From Charina bottae (lineage: Eukaryota; Chordata; Lepidosauria; Squamata; Charinaidae), in the NCBI GenBank assembly GCA_023362775.1, contig JALMGJ010000025.1:4729001-4793000 (forward strand): a stretch of 64,000 nt of DNA, given 5' to 3'. Numbering within the stretch: position 1 is the stretch's first letter; the number at the start of each line of letters is the position of its first letter. Of this stretch, positions 1 through 12,423 are shown in pieces. The notes beneath the pieces were generated by a model, which saw only the letters and a list, made by a program, of their open reading frames with translations, ran no database searches and had not been told where the DNA came from. The translations under genes were made by a program, and so were the position numbers.

Positions 1-269
1 ATGTTCCAAAGGGCAGGCGCTGTTGCAGAGAAGGCTCGCCTTCTGGACCCCACTAGATGGAACTCTTTTGCCGATGGGACCCTTAGCATGCCCTCTCTGC
101 ATGACCGGGTGGGGCGGGTCGATGTTCTGGGGATGAGATGTTCCCTCAGGTAACCTGGTCCTATGCCATGTAGGGCTTTAAAGGTGATAACCAACACCAT
201 GAATTGGACCCAGAAGCAAACTGGTACACAATGCAGCTCGCGCAGCAGAGGTGTGACATGTGCCGATTT
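1..269 (-). mobile_element. L2-type LINE fragment, RT C-terminal region, antisense
   Basis: Antisense copy of the segment seen in the fuller L2 at about 18330-18590, covering the end of the reverse transcriptase and the conserved C-terminal region. The order of shared words (tggaccc, caaactggta, gcagaggtgtgacatg) is the same. It is cut by the window start, so its 3' end lies outside. Decayed, with no long open frame. Confidence 0.85.
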
Positions 270-710
270 AATAAAATATCTGTCCCCTTAGTTCAGAAAT
301 TTAAAAAGACCTATTAATTCAAGTCCTGAATTAAAAACTATATTAACCAATCTGATTGAAGCTTTTTGCTCTCTTCCAGATGCAAATCAGCTGTTCAAAT
401 GAACCGTTAACTTCTTGCCTCAACAGAGATATGACATCCAAGATCTTTTAATAAATGCTTTGATGTAAATCTCAGTACTTTTTTTTTCTTTAAAATACAC
501 AATTTCTAATAGAAGATTATCGTTCACAGTATGTTGTGGCTGATTGGCAACAGTAAGTACATAGCTAAGAATTTGCCTTTGACATTTAAACTTGAACATC
601 CCAAGCATTTCAGCTGATAAACATAAATTAGATGGAATATCTATATCATCTAGTTACACATATGCAATATAACAAATTTAATGTGCAATTTGTACATACA
701 AATATGTCTA

Positions 711-780
711 GGGCAGGACTAGAACTCACGGTCTCCCGGTTTCTAGCCTGGTGCCTTAACCACTACACCAAACTGGCTCT
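711..780 (-). mobile_element. tRNA-derived SINE head (Sauria/ACA-like), antisense, truncated
   Basis: Reads on the minus strand as the head of the 'gagagccagtttggt' SINE, with the box-B-like 'gagttctagtcc' region. Only about 70 bp of head are present and no LINE-derived tail follows, so this is a fragment. Confidence 0.7.
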
Positions 781-789
781 AACCTTACA

Positions 790-1040
790 ATAGAGTTAGT
801 TCATCTGGTAGGCTTCTTGTCTGGACTACCTCGCAAGACTGACAACAATCTTGAAGTCTGAAGTCTCCTCTCTGGCCACTTTACCCAGTGGGGCAGGGTC
901 TGATCCATATGTAGTGAAGTAAAGATCATTAAGTATCCTATACACTTCCTTAAGATCCAGAGGCTCAAAAATTTCCCAGGTAACTTTGCAAATTGTCACC
1001 TCTGCCACCTCATTAAATTACATCCATCTGGCTTTCACCT
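790..1040 (-). mobile_element. Possible old L2-type LINE relic, antisense
   Basis: A 60-codon open frame on the minus strand (826-1008) has the pattern W-E-x-F-x-P-x-x-x-x-E-V-x-R-I-L, like the L2 linker between endonuclease and RT seen at about 17095-17160. Similarity is weak and the rest is not recognisable. Confidence 0.3.
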
Positions 1041-3279
1041 CGGAGCAGATACAAGTAATATTATCCATGAAATAACACGTATAACACTTTAATTCTTATG
1101 AATTTGTGGTATGGATTCATTGCAAATTTTACTGTGTTACAGTTAATCCAGTATTTCCATTTTGAAATGTACTATAAAGGATATGAACACTTTCCCCCCA
1201 AAATAATGTGTATAGCATTACAAAGCAACAAATGAGGCACTATATTTTTGTGGCTCTACTGGGGAAAGATAAATGTTATAATAATCTGATTTTCAAGCAG
1301 TTTTGAGCAATGTTATGTATTCTAGCAGGAAGTAGCCCAACAGAAGCAGCAGGAACCATGAAGGTGTAATGCTTTCCCACTAGTAGATAACTTACCTAAA
1401 AGATTCCTTTGCTAAATCTAATGCCAGAACTAGCTGTGTCGTTGTTACTGAGTAGTATTCCCAGTGGAACTATTAAGTACAAGCAAAAGTCTAATAAACC
1501 TGATGCTTGGAATTCTGACAAATAGACCTCTCCTGATACTGCTTTACTTCCTGCTGCTTTATTGAACAACTTTTTTTCTTGATCTCACATGTAAATCAAT
1601 AGAGGATCCTGACATTCAAACCATAAGCAACTGAAACACATCAGGTACTTAGTAGGACACTTTGATTAACAAAAATGGGGATTGAAAAGACTGCATTGCC
1701 AGACAAAGAAACAAAGGGATGTAAATGTTGTATGTTGTTACCTGCAAGACACAAAACACATCTATGGTTACTGCATCCGAGCATATTTCAACAAATTTCA
1801 GCAAGTGTCAGGCGCATAAATTTAAATGGGAAAATTTAGCATGGATTTCTTCAACAGAGTTAAATCATGCTTAAATCATGTTCTCATTGTCTTTATGAAC
1901 GTTTAACAGCAACAACTTAAATCCTGTCTCCTTAACACTAGAGGAAATAGTTTTGTGGGTTTTTTTTCCAAAATGAAAATTGTGTAATCAGTGTCTCTCC
2001 CAGATTACCACTCTATCTAAGAACTGGATATGAATGTAACACAGCTATTCTACTTGCTTTCACAGCAGCTAGTGGCAGTATAAGAAACATTCCAGACTTG
2101 AAAGGCTGGAAGCTCAGATTAATTGCTTCAAATATTCCAAACTGGAGCAAAATAGCTCATGTTCCTCATTTTGTCCAAAACCTGAACTCTTTTGTTCCAA
2201 GCTCAGAACACTTCAGGGCAAAACGTGATGTTTTGTTGTTTTGCAGGTTCTGACCACAATTATTTTAAACATTAAAAAAATCCTCCAGTCACCATAGACT
2301 CCATAGTTTCTACCCTTTATCATTGGCTGCAGTTAGCTCAAGAAAAGGCTGGTGAAGGTGAGAAACAGTGACTAACTCTCTGGTGCTCCTATTAATGAAA
2401 TAATTTTTAAAACATTCTTCATGCAATTGACTGATTTTATTTATTTATTTTTCTTCTTAAAAAAGGGTGAAGTTAGGTAATGAACAAAACCTATATTTTT
2501 ATCCCAATACTAATAGGTATACAGTATAGACTACTGGGTATATATGCAGAAAGATGTAAATTTAGGCCCCAAACTCTCAGGAATGTCATACAACTTAATT
2601 GCTCCATTTGCTCTCATATTAATCTTTCAAAGTACAGTGTGCTGCGAGTCACAGCTAAGTATGTGTAATTAAGATGCCCCCCAGGCTCTGGTGGCTCATT
2701 AATATAGTTTTCCTTGCTAATTGCTTTTGCCTACCATCAGGTATAGTTACCTAGTTTCATCTCATGCTGATATAAATCAGGTTTTCCCTTTTTTAATGCC
2801 GTATTTTAACATTCACTTTGAATGTTAGCTGAATATTGTTGATGAAACAAGGTATTCTGCAGGCTGAAAAATGCTAGAGTAGAAGATTAATGGAATAGTC
2901 CTCTTATTTTCTTGTCTATTTTACAGTTCTTTTGCTTTTGCATTGTTGTTTGTTCCAAAATGCAGAACATCATAAAAACATGCAAGCAAAATTTATGGAT
3001 TTGATAGATACCATGATTGTTTAGCAAAAGAAATTCTTATTTTCCTTTGTAAATAGTAAGGAATGTATTGCATATTGCTGGGAATAAATTCCTATATCTA
3101 ACATGCACTTTTTGAAAAATCAACCTCCTCAGCAATTTTTTATGCTAGATAATATGGGGGTGGGGAGTGATCTAGAATTTATGTAACTTTTAAAAAAAAT
3201 CCCAGTCCCAAGAATTTTTCAGTGTATAGACTGTGACTTGTAGATTAATTGTAATTTATTAGTAAGTATTATAAAGGGG

Positions 3280-3379
3280 ACCGTGGGGGAGCTGGGGATG
3301 GTGACGGCCGACAGGAAGCTCTGGCATGGGCTGGCCCATGAAGTCACGAAGAGTCGGAAGCGACTGAACGAATAAACAA
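3280..3379 (+). mobile_element. RTE/BovB LINE 3' end with 13-bp target-site duplication
   Basis: A short 5'-truncated copy ending in 'gagtcggaagcgactgaacg' and 'aataaacaat', the 3' end typical of squamate BovB and of SINEs that use its machinery. TATTATAAAGGGG occurs immediately before (3267-3279) and after (3380-3392), so the limits are exact and the insertion is about 100 bp. Confidence 0.8.
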
Positions 3380-3593
3380 TATTATAAAGGGGCACAGTTA
3401 GAATAAATAGCAACAAAAAGTCCATCTAATAAATATTAAATCTAATATTTATAAAACATTGTTCTTCCTGACATAATACATATGAGTTCCAGCATGCATG
3501 ATACAGTGCTTGGGGCCTACAACAGTGCCCAGTTACCAACAAAATTGATAAAATTTGCCGAAGGAACAAGTTACTAAATGCTGAAAATTAAGT

Positions 3594-3635
3594 CCCCCGA
3601 TTGGGGGAGATGGGCAGTAATATAAATTTAAAAAA

Positions 3636-3682
<47 letters not shown>
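3594..3682 (+). mobile_element. L2 3' terminus with (AAAT)n tail
   Basis: Only the terminal L2 hairpin sequence (gattgggggagatgggc) and an expanded AAAT tail remain. The rest of the LINE is absent, as expected for extreme 5' truncation. Confidence 0.6.
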
Positions 3683-3683
<1 letters not shown>

Positions 3684-4106
3684 AAAAATTAACACCAGTT
3701 TTTGGACAAGCATACCGTAAATTAATGTTAAACACTGTTGAAAACTACTAATATATTTATTCAGATCCCTTGAGGAAGACAGTTTAGTATAGTTATGAGC
3801 AGAGGTTCAAATGTTATTAAGCTTTTCTAGCTGCCTTAAATTCTATGGTAGTAATCAGTTAACAAATTTATACCGAGCATGGTTAGTTTTGTTATGTCAG
3901 CACTGCACTGTGCTATGACTGGATGGACACATCAGACTAAGTCATAGTTTGATTAATCATGGTTTATAGTTAAACCATCATGGTTCACACATATTAAGCC
4001 AAAACCAAACAACTACATTATAAGCTTTGAATGATGTGTGAATGTTGAGAATCTAACGGATCCTAAATATAAAAGCTAGTTCCTTAATCTTGTTTATTTT
4101 ATAGAA

Positions 4107-4182
4107 CAGTGTTTCTCAACCTTGGCAACTTTAAAATATGTGGACTGCAACTCCCAGAATTCCCCAGCCAAACCAAACACTG
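4107..4182. mobile_element. hAT-type MITE, deleted copy
   Basis: Begins CAGTGTTTCTCAACC and ends with CACTG. It matches one arm of the foldback MITE seen complete at 53315-53449 and 55086-55203, with most of the second arm missing. No convincing 8-bp target duplication remains. Confidence 0.65.
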
Positions 4183-4429
4183 TTCTGTAGGTTCTCTTGC
4201 AGAAAAACTCATTTAAATATATTAGGAGTGGGTGGACAACTATGATAATTTCATTTTTTAAAAAACAGGAAACTCTAATTAAATCTTTTTTTAAAAGTTC
4301 CTAACAAGCCATTGTTAAAATTGTTGGCTTGGTCATCAAAAAGCTTTGTTCACTGGATGATTCTGAGCAGGACACCTGAGATTCTGATAAGGTGATATGC
4401 AGGCATTTTTGTGAATAGATAATTCACAA

Positions 4430-4665
4430 GATACCTGGAGATGGCTAGCACCTTAGATTAGTTCTGAGGTGCCCTTTTTTACGAACTTAAGAATATTCTG
4501 CCATTGGATCCTATTTTATTCATTATATTTTAAATTGTTACTTATTATGTATTTTACTTTATTTATAAATGCATATTAATGATTTTAACTCTGTTGTAAA
4601 CCACCCAGAGTCCCCCTTGGGGGAGTTGGGCGGTGATAAATTTGATAAATAAATAAAATAAATTG
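4430..4665 (+). mobile_element. L2 3' UTR fragment
   Basis: Matches 50785-51015 almost word for word (acctggagatggctagcacc, aagaatattctgccattgg, then the cccagagtccc hairpin and a (AAAT/AAATA) tail). Both belong to one L2 subfamily. Confidence 0.8.
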
Positions 4666-4788
4666 CCTGGTCTATTGGGAACGCTGAGAGAATGCTGAGA
4701 GCCACCACACATGCATCAGATGGGAAAGAGTATGACGGCCAGATAGACTCCCTCAACATGTAAGCCTTGATTCAGCTGATTGCAGGGA

Positions 4789-4846
4789 GAGGTTTCTCTC
4801 TCCCTCTCCCTCTCCCTCTCCCTCTCCCTCTCTCTCTCTCTCTCTC
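4789..4846. repeat. (CTCTCC)n/(CT)n microsatellite
   Basis: Pyrimidine-only tract, a CTCTCC hexamer array passing into a CT dinucleotide array. Confidence 0.95.
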
Positions 4847-5699
4847 AAAGTAACTTGTTCAGAACTTCATCAGCTGTGGCTTCATTTTTACACCACAGTC
4901 AAATTTAAAGGCAAAGATAGCCAATAGCATAGGAGTGATTCATTATAAATACAATGGTGATTATAGCCTCCATTTCTAACCAGGTGTTAAACCCTATTGC
5001 CTAACATTTTTGAAGCACAAAATTGTCCATGTTTAATGAAAATTGACTCTCCCATTAAAAGCTCTTCTTTCTTGAATGAGGTGGCTGAACTGTTCATTAA
5101 AAAGAATCTACAGTAATGTTACTTTTGAATTGGTTTCTTTCCATGTGTCCAGAAGTCACAATTTTATGCCAACAAACACCTGACTAAGTGACATTTAACT
5201 AATTGGCACTAGCTAAATGCATGCACATTAGACAGATTTTTATGCTAATGTTTTTTTTCCAAATAAGCAGCCATTGGTATCATTAAGATAAATCAGTTTC
5301 CCAGGAGATAGGAAATTAAAACAACTTTCTTGATATCACATGTCCCAATTAAGTAAATATGTGCAGTAATAATTTATATTTACAAAACTTGTCCTCAAGC
5401 ACTGAATGTATTTTATATAAACAGTATTTAGACAACGGTGTAGTTGAAATAGATACCACTCTGTGATAGACAGTAAAAGGCTGACCTTTGATAGTGCAAT
5501 GAGTAATTTCACTTACAAAACACATTATGAGTTCCTAAATGACCTTGTGTATATAAAAGAGTGCTTTCTGAAACCTACTGAGCAAATAATCTAAAGTTAG
5601 AATTGTGCTGCTTTTGGTTTTCTTTAGCATTTATGAAGTTTTAATATTGCACTACAGCATGGATTCTCTTCTCTGAATACTGTGTGAGGCAGAACAGTT

Positions 5700-6180
5700 G
5701 ACCGTTATATTGCTGTGTTGAGTGCAAGAGTCAATCATATGAGAAGGGCTGATGTTACTCAGGAGTCCCTAAGCTACACGCTCCTTTATTGCTCTATTTA
5801 CAGGGAATCATGGAAGACATTCATCTATCCCATTTTAAAGAACTACTGCAGTAGAGAACACGATACTTATCTGTTATTTCTTCTGTCTGACCAGGACTCT
5901 GATATATCTTTTCAGGTTGCCCAATTTTGTGCCGCTATTCTATTCGTGTCACCAATGACTGAATATTAGCACTACTCTTGGTGATCGCCACTGATATTTA
6001 TATTATAGTTACTATGTTAACCTTATTGTTATGTAATTTTATTGTATTTTATGCCTATTTTTTTGTCTTATCAATAATCTTAGGTGTATGTGTTCTATGT
6101 GGTGTTATCTGGCCTAAAGGATGTTATAAAGGTTTGTTGTTCTTGTACTTATCTTTTATACAAATTCAAGAAACTGAAAT
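5700..6180 (+). mobile_element. Vingi-like LINE, 3' end
   Basis: The open frame 5715-5969 ends in a motif 'LLSDQDSDISFQVAQFCAA', the C-terminal signature of Vingi-type LINEs. The antisense element at 15175-20650 ends with the related 'IVTVQVTRFCAAAM'. An AT-rich 3' UTR follows to about 6180. The copy is 5'-truncated near 5700 and lacks RT. The clade name is from memory; the relation of the two copies to each other is visible in the translation. Confidence 0.6.
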
Positions 6181-6654
6181 TTTAAGTTTTCAGCCAACTG
6201 TAGATGTACTAGAAAGCTAAATGTGTCTGAAATGGTCTCTTCAGGTGTTTAAGAGGCAAATGATTGTGGACAATCGCTAAGGGCTCAGCAGTCATACAAC
6301 CAAATCCCAGCACTGTTCTTTAACCAACTGAGAAGTGATTTAGATAAGAATTTGCATATAAAATGTCAACAGCCAAGAGCAGGACTGAACTGGAACTTGA
6401 AATTTTAAAAAGGTAGCATTTTATTTCATGTGTTCTAGAGCCATATATTTATTTGTGCATTTAGACTACATATTTTCTCTAGGACCTCAAGGTAGCTGAC
6501 ATGGAGTCTCCTTTATTTTAACCCCACAACAGTACTGTGAAGTGGGTTAGGCTCATAGAGCCTGGCCCAAAGCATAGTCAAGTGGGAACTTCAATCGGAG
6601 TCTTCCCAATCAGCATCTAACGCATTCATATATACACTCATATATAAACATACA

Positions 6655-6987
6655 GGGGCGTGGTGGCTCAGAGGGTAAGACGCCAGGCTTGTCGATTGGA
6701 AGGTCGCAAGTTCGGAGGTTCGAGACCCTAGTCCTGAGTGACGGAGTGAGCTCCCGCACTAGCCCCAGCTCTTGCCAACCTAGCAATTCGAAAGCACGCA
6801 AATGCAAGTAGATTAATAGGTACCACTTTGGTGGGTAGGTAACAGCGTTCCGCGTGCGTCATGCTGGCCACATGACCGTGGAAGCGTCTTCAGACAACAC
6901 TGGCTCTTCGGCTAACAAACGGAGGTGAGCACCGGCCCCTAGAGTCGGGCACGACTGCACAAATGTGTGGGGGGAAACTTTACCTTT
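6655..6987 (+). mobile_element. Full-length tRNA-derived SINE (Squam-like)
   Basis: Starts ggggcgtggtggctcag with box-A-like and box-B-like (ggttcgagacc) promoter elements, continues through a conserved body (gcaagtagattaataggtac; catgaccgtggaagcg) and ends tttaccttt. The 12-bp repeat TATAAACATACA lies at 6643-6654 and 6988-6999, giving exact ends. Confidence 0.85.
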
Positions 6988-7079
6988 TATAAACATACAT
7001 ACATACACACAAACAACAATCAGATAAGCAATCATAAATGCACATTCATATTACCAACCATATTTCTCCTGAAATATTA

Positions 7080-7510
7080 GAAATTGTAACAACAGCAACA
7101 ATGGATGGAAGAAGGCTGGAGCCTGTGCTGGACAGGTAGTAGGGGCTGGGGAGTCCTGAGCTGGAGATAATGAAGGGTGATGAGATCTGGGTCCTAGATC
7201 ATGAGCAAATAGGGAGAAGAAAAGCTGAATCCTAGGGTCAGAAAGGCATGGCCTGAAGTGGGAGAACAGGAAGGAGAAGGGGGGGGGCTGGATCCTGAGC
7301 TGGAAGGCTATGGATTGGGGGCTGGTTATGAAGAGAAGTGCAGTGTCTGAGCACCAGGAAGGGGGAGGATGAAAAAGCAGAAAACAATCGGGACACGGGG
7401 GAGAAGAATCAGAGAACAGGACAGCAAGAGTGGCAGCAGCAGGATGAGGCGTGAAATGGAAAGAAGAAGAAGAAGGTTGGGAGAATGCTGGGTGGCAGGA
7501 CAAGTCTGTC
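7080..7510. other. Purine-rich, repeat-like stretch, unassigned
   Basis: The plus strand is strongly G/A-rich, with loosely recurring words such as ctgagctgga and gatcctgag about every 60-100 bp. This suggests a decayed minisatellite. The 155-codon minus-strand frame here is low-complexity Ser/Pro/Phe and is not taken as a gene. Confidence 0.35.
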
Positions 7511-7604
7511 CAAGCCACTTCAGAAAGGAATGAAGAATTGTTTTAGTTCTTTTTAGATCCTAGCTAGATACGGCATTTAGTCGAAAAGCCATGTTTGTCT
7601 AGGA

Positions 7605-7872
7605 CAGGGGTGGGGAACCTTTTTTCTGCCAAGGGCCATTCGGATATTTATAGCCGGGGACCGGGGGGGTGGGGGGCGGGGTTTCTGGGATTTCCGTGGA
7701 CCGGGAGCCAGAGTTTGCAGGCGGGAGCCAATCACAAGCACTGGGGGCGGGGTTTGCGGGCGGGAGCCAATCATGTGGAAGGGGCAGGATTTGCGGGCGG
7801 GAGCCCCACGGGCCTTAGGCGGGAGCCCCGCGGGCCTTATATGGCCCACGGGCCTGACGTTGCCCACCCCTG
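7605..7872. mobile_element. hAT-type MITE with GC-rich interior
   Basis: Terminal inverted repeats CAGGGGTGGGGAACC / GTTGCCCACCCCTG, flanked by a perfect 8-bp duplication GTCTAGGA (7597-7604 and 7873-7880). That duplication fits the hAT preference. The interior is very GC-rich and carries repeated gcggggtttgc / gcgggagccaatca modules. No transposase is encoded. Confidence 0.85.
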
Positions 7873-7880
7873 GTCTAGGA

Positions 7881-9465
7881 GATACCAGACATGGTAATTT
7901 TAGGCAGCATCAGAAATAGAGCACCAGGGATAGGCCTGCAGAAGACACAGAGACAGAAAGATCAATATTCCTTAGAGTTGATCATTTGTTAAGAAATAAA
8001 ATGATCTGATTTCATATGGGAAACCAGATTTTGGACCTTACTAATATTGACGATTGTTTCTTTAAAGTTTACTGTCTGCAAGCTGTTTTTAGCTTTACAG
8101 AAAATGCTTCACTGAAAGTTTTATAGAAATCTCTTCTACTGAATAAGCAACTTTCCCTTTTTAACTGAAAAATCCTTTCTGGTTATAGTATGTAACTAAA
8201 ACATAGCTGGCAGCATGGCAATTTCTTTGACTGCCATATTAATAATGATGCAGTGCTTTATATTTTCTAAGTATCATACTAACATTGGCTAATTAACCTC
8301 TAAGGCATGCTGTGAGGTAGACTGGAGAAAATTTGTATATTACTGCAATAGTTTGTGGAATCAGAGATATGATTATATATGAAGAGTATTTAAGAAATTT
8401 GTCCATGGCAAATTAACTTTAAAATTCTAAAGGCAATCCATTTCTTGAATTCCATCAAGCTTTAGATACTCAAGAGCAGAATTATAACAGGATCTTTCAC
8501 TAGTGTAATAATGGTGGTTTTTTTAACCATATACAATCATGAAAAGAATTCACTCTAGACAGCAGAATCTTTTTTGTAATAGAAAATGTTTAAAGGTTAT
8601 GCTGTCTATTGAAAAAATAAAAGTATATCAGAAGCTGCTATTTTTTTTACACCCATTAACAATTATATGGCAAACAAGTTGTCTGAACTGGGATGAACTC
8701 ATGGATGAATTAAGGAGTCAGTACATTTTTTTCATTCAGCAGTGTATGAACTGAAAGCTCAAAAGTCTTTTGTTCTTTCTGACATAAGGATAAGCAAATT
8801 ACATACCGTGTTAGCAATGATATTTGTGACATTTCTTCATTGACCAATTCACAAACTACACTATTCAAACCACATGGCTTGTGTTTTACACATGGCCCAA
8901 AATGTGAATCAGTTCATTTGAAGGCCTTCCTTTCCAGTGCAGAATCAAGTAACGTGGCTAGAATACTCCCAACTTCAAAAAAGCCTTTAAAATGTTGTTG
9001 TCCTTAAACCAAACACCAAGATCCTCCTGACAGAGCATACTGAGATCAACAGATTTCTCTCTCCACATTTAAACAAAACAAGAGGGATCCTTTGATATTC
9101 TCTCTCTTTCCTGGGAAGAGCAAATCTCCGTATCTGCAATGCTCAGCCTACAAACAAGTGCCTTCCTCAAGGCAACTTTCCCAAGGAACTGGATGTTTAA
9201 TGCTGCCACCCTGCCCCATTCAGAAAGCTTGAGTTGGATGTTTCCCATAAGCTGTCAATAAGCCCTTTTAGGACACCCCGTATTCATTTGTCTGATAAAC
9301 TTTTGCTGCTCCTCACCGAGATGCTCCATCCAAAAGAATTAAGATATCACTAAGCTCCTTATATAGTGAAGTTATCCTCATTTATAAAATTATCCTCTCC
9401 GTTCTGAAAAGCATGCTCTATGTTTATAAAGATCAGTTCAAGTGATAAAGCTTCAGATATGGACC
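7881..9465. other. Intron sequence, no feature recognised
   Basis: AT-rich unique-looking sequence. The short open frame at 8539-8754 has no recognisable motif. I see nothing else to annotate. Confidence 0.4.
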
Positions 9466-9679
9466 CTTTCAAGTCCCTTAAAGACCTGGTTTTGCCATCA
9501 AGCCTGGGGCCCTGATGCTGTAAGTGAGCCTGTTACCTGGCTGTGTTGACCGGGGCAATCCTTAGTGCTGTTGTAGTGTGGTTCCTTGGCACCTATTTAT
9601 GTTATTTATAAATTTGTTTATTGTTTTCAATTTTTTTTGTTAGCTGCCCAGAGTCATGTACATGAGATGGGTGGCTATA

Positions 9680-9738
<59 letters not shown>
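9466..9738 (+). mobile_element. L2 3' end with (AAAT)n tail
   Basis: Starts in the L2 C-terminal coding region (ttaaagacctggttttgcc) and runs through a degenerate hairpin (gcccagagtcatgtacatga) into a long AAAT tail. Confidence 0.75.
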
Positions 9739-9739
<1 letters not shown>

Positions 9740-9813
9740 CATATATACATACATACATACATACATACATACATACAGTACATACATACATACATACATA
9801 CATACATACATAC
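9739..9813. repeat. (ATAC)n microsatellite
   Basis: About 17 ATAC-type units, interrupted once (cagtacat). It joins the L2 tail directly to the 205-bp block that follows. Confidence 0.95.
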
Positions 9814-10018
9814 TAGATTCCTTCCTTCTACCAAGTGTCATCCTCACCATCCTTTATACTGGGAAGGGTAACCTTTCACTCAAAGACCTCATGTGAACAC
9901 CAAAATGCTATGTTGTGTGTCTCCTAAGCCCCTTTGGATCACACCAAAAATCAGAATGGCATGCTTGAATTACTCATTCATTAAAAACAGTTAAGATGGC
10001 AATTAAGATGGTATCCTT
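9814..10018. other. 205-bp block, copy 1 (uninterrupted)
   Basis: Runs from tagattccttcc to gtatcctt and appears identical to 15626-15783 joined to 18898-18944. It has no clear polymerase III boxes, terminal repeats or coding potential. Its last ~15 bp (atggtatcctt) appear to be the first bases of the L2 fragment that continues to 10664. It also preserves the empty site of the L2 inserted in copy 2, since 'gcttgaatt' runs straight into 'actcattc' here. Confidence 0.8.
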
Positions 10019-10664
10019 TTGGGACGGCTCAGGGAGTTGGGGGTGGGTGGCATAGTTCTGCTCTGGTTCACCTCCTTCCTCCAGGGCCGGTCCCAATCGG
10101 TGGTAATAGGAGATGAGAGATCCGACCCTCGTCCCCTCTTCTGTGGGGTGCTGCAGGGTTCGGTTCTCTCCCCTCTCCTATTTAATATCTACATGAAACC
10201 ACTGGGTGAGATCATCCGTCACCACGGGATGAGGTAACATCAATATGCAGATGATACTCAATTATATATCTCCATCCCGGGTGAGGTAAGTGATGCGGTA
10301 GCTGCCTTTTCTCAGTGCCTGGGGGCTGTGGGGGTCTGGATGGGGAACAACAGACTTCGACTGAACCCTGGTAAGACGGAGTGACTGTGGATTGATGGCT
10401 CCTCTGTTCTGCCACCTCGCCTAGGAAGGGAGGGGTAACAGTTCCTCCTGGGGATGGCTGGTGCCATAGAGCCATTTTAAACACAAGTTCATCGCCTCTT
10501 GGGTTTTATATTTATTTTATATTTATTTTAATTACTTATATTTATGATGTTGTTATTATGTTATTTTAATTGTTTGTTTTTTGTAAACCGCCCAGAGTCC
10601 CCTTTGGGGGAGATGGGGCGGTGATATAAATTTAATTATAAATAAAATAAATAAATAAATAAAC
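10003..10664 (+). mobile_element. L2 fragment, RT middle to 3' end
   Basis: Contains RT motifs GVLQGSVLSPLLFNIYMKPL and then a TAA stop where the fuller L2 reads through (aggtaacatca against aggtatcacca). It skips most of the C-terminal region and ends in the cccagagtcccc hairpin and AAAT tail. Dead copy. Confidence 0.85.
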
Positions 10665-10830
10665 AAGTTTAGTTTGGGTCTTAGAGGGCATTTAAACATT
10701 AAGTTAATATTCTACAAGCTCCTTCCTCCAGAGAGGAAAGAACAGGACAGGAGCTTTCAACTAAGTAAAAATCTCTACCCCTCTTTTTCATTCTAATCTC
10801 CAAGGATGGGAATATGTAACTAAAGGAGTT

Positions 10831-12106
10831 ACGGCTCAGGGAGTTGGGGGTGGGCGGCATGGTTTTACGCTGGTTCACCTCCTTCCTCCGGGGCTGTTCC
10901 CAGTCGGTGGTGATAGGGGAGGAGAGAGCCGACCCGTGACCCCTGATTTGTGGGGTGCCGCAGGGGTCGGTTCTCTCTCCTCTCCTGTTCAACCTCTACA
11001 TGAAGCCGCTGGGCGAGATCATCCGTCACCACGGGATGAGGTATCACCAATATGCTGATGATACTCAGTTATATATCTCCATCCCGGGTGAAGTAAGTGA
11101 TGTGGTCGATGCCTTATCTCAGTGCCTGGAGGCTGTGGGATTCTGGATGGGGAACAACAGGCTTCAGCTGAACCCTGGTAAGACGGAGTGGCTGTGGATT
11201 GATGGCCCCCTGTATCCGGGAACTTATCATCTTTGGTTCTGGATGGGGTAGCACTACCCCACTCAGATCCACTGCGGAATCTGGGGGTCCTCCTGGACTC
11301 ACGACTCCTGCTCGAGGAGCAGGTGGCAGTCATGGCCAGGAGGGCCTTTGCACAGCTTCGACTTGTGCGCCAGCTACGCCCTTTCCTGGATCGGGATGCC
11401 CTCCGAACAGTCACTCATGCCCTTGTCATCTCTCATATAGATTATTGCAATGCGCTCTACATGGGGCTACCCTTGAAGAGTATCCGGAATCTTCAGCTGG
11501 TCCACAATGCAGAAGGGCAGGCAGTTATGGGTGCTATAAGATCAGCACATGTGACACCTCTGCTGCGCGAGCTGCATTGGGTACCAGTTTGCTTCCAGGT
11601 CCAATTCAAGGTGTTGGTTATCACCTTTAAAGCCCTACATGTCATGGGGCCAGGGTATCTGAGGGACCGTCTCATCCCGATAACATTGACCCGCCCCACC
11701 TGTTCATGCAGAGAGGGCATGCTTCGGACCCCTTCAACAAGAGAATTTCATCTAGCAAGGTCCAGGAGGCGTGCCTTCTCTGCAATAGTGCCCGCATTAT
11801 GGAATATCTTGCCCCCGGAGGTGAAGCTGACCCCCTCACTCGTGACCTTCCGGAAGTCTCTTAAGACCTGGCTCTGCTGCCTTGCCTGGGACGACGGAGG
11901 TGGTAGTGCCTCCTGGGGGTGGCTGGTCCCGTAGTGCCTTGATCCTGATAGTGGATTTTAACCACCTTTTGGATTTTACTTATTCTCTCTATTTATTGTT
12001 TTATGATAATTTTATGTATAGATTTTAACTTCTGCTATTTTGTAAACCGCCCAGAGTCCCCTATCTGGGGAGATGGGCGGGGATAAATTGAATAAATAAA
12101 AAAAAA
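10831..12106 (+). mobile_element. L2 fragment, RT domain to 3' end
   Basis: Covers the RT from the region before GVPQGSVLSPLLFNLYMKPL, includes the intact catalytic YADD box (about 11050-11062), the template-grip region LQLNPGKTEWL, the conserved C-terminal region, and the 3' hairpin and tail. Broken by an in-frame TGA near 10937 and by a frame change near 11220-11240, from the frame of 10955-11251 to that of 11233-11934. Same family as 15784-18897 and more decayed. Confidence 0.9.
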
Positions 12107-12423
12107 TGGCATACAATCCATGAGGACTGTATCTTTTTCTACCCTATGCATTCCCCTCCACCACCATCAGATTTTATTTATTTAATTATAGGTTTAATAT
12201 ATTTATGGACCATTTCCTCTCCTGAAGCATCTCACATGGACTCTCTGTCCCACCAAGTACTCATACCAATTTTGTTCTAAAATGCAAAATGCAAATGTGG
12301 AAGCTTTCCCCATAAAAGAGCAACCCACAGAATGAACCTACAATATGAAACAATCCATATTTTATGCCACAGCAAAGCCTCCAACAATTGCAACATTCTT
12401 GCCAGTGCATAAATAAGCTTTCT

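Noticed and set aside
3880..4020. Recurrent 'accatggtt ... tgtgtgaac' words here and near 29610, 30250, 39310 and 46380
   Set aside because: Possibly an old diverged MITE family, but ends and length cannot be defined by eye.
7051..7518. 155-codon Ser/Pro/Phe-rich minus-strand frame
   Set aside because: Low-complexity translation of a purine-rich stretch with no splice or start evidence.
10003..12106. The two adjacent L2 fragments at first seemed to start at the same base, suggesting a shared derivative or tandem duplication
   Set aside because: The first probably extends about 18 bp further 5' (atggtatccttttgg aligns with the fuller L2), so the starts differ.
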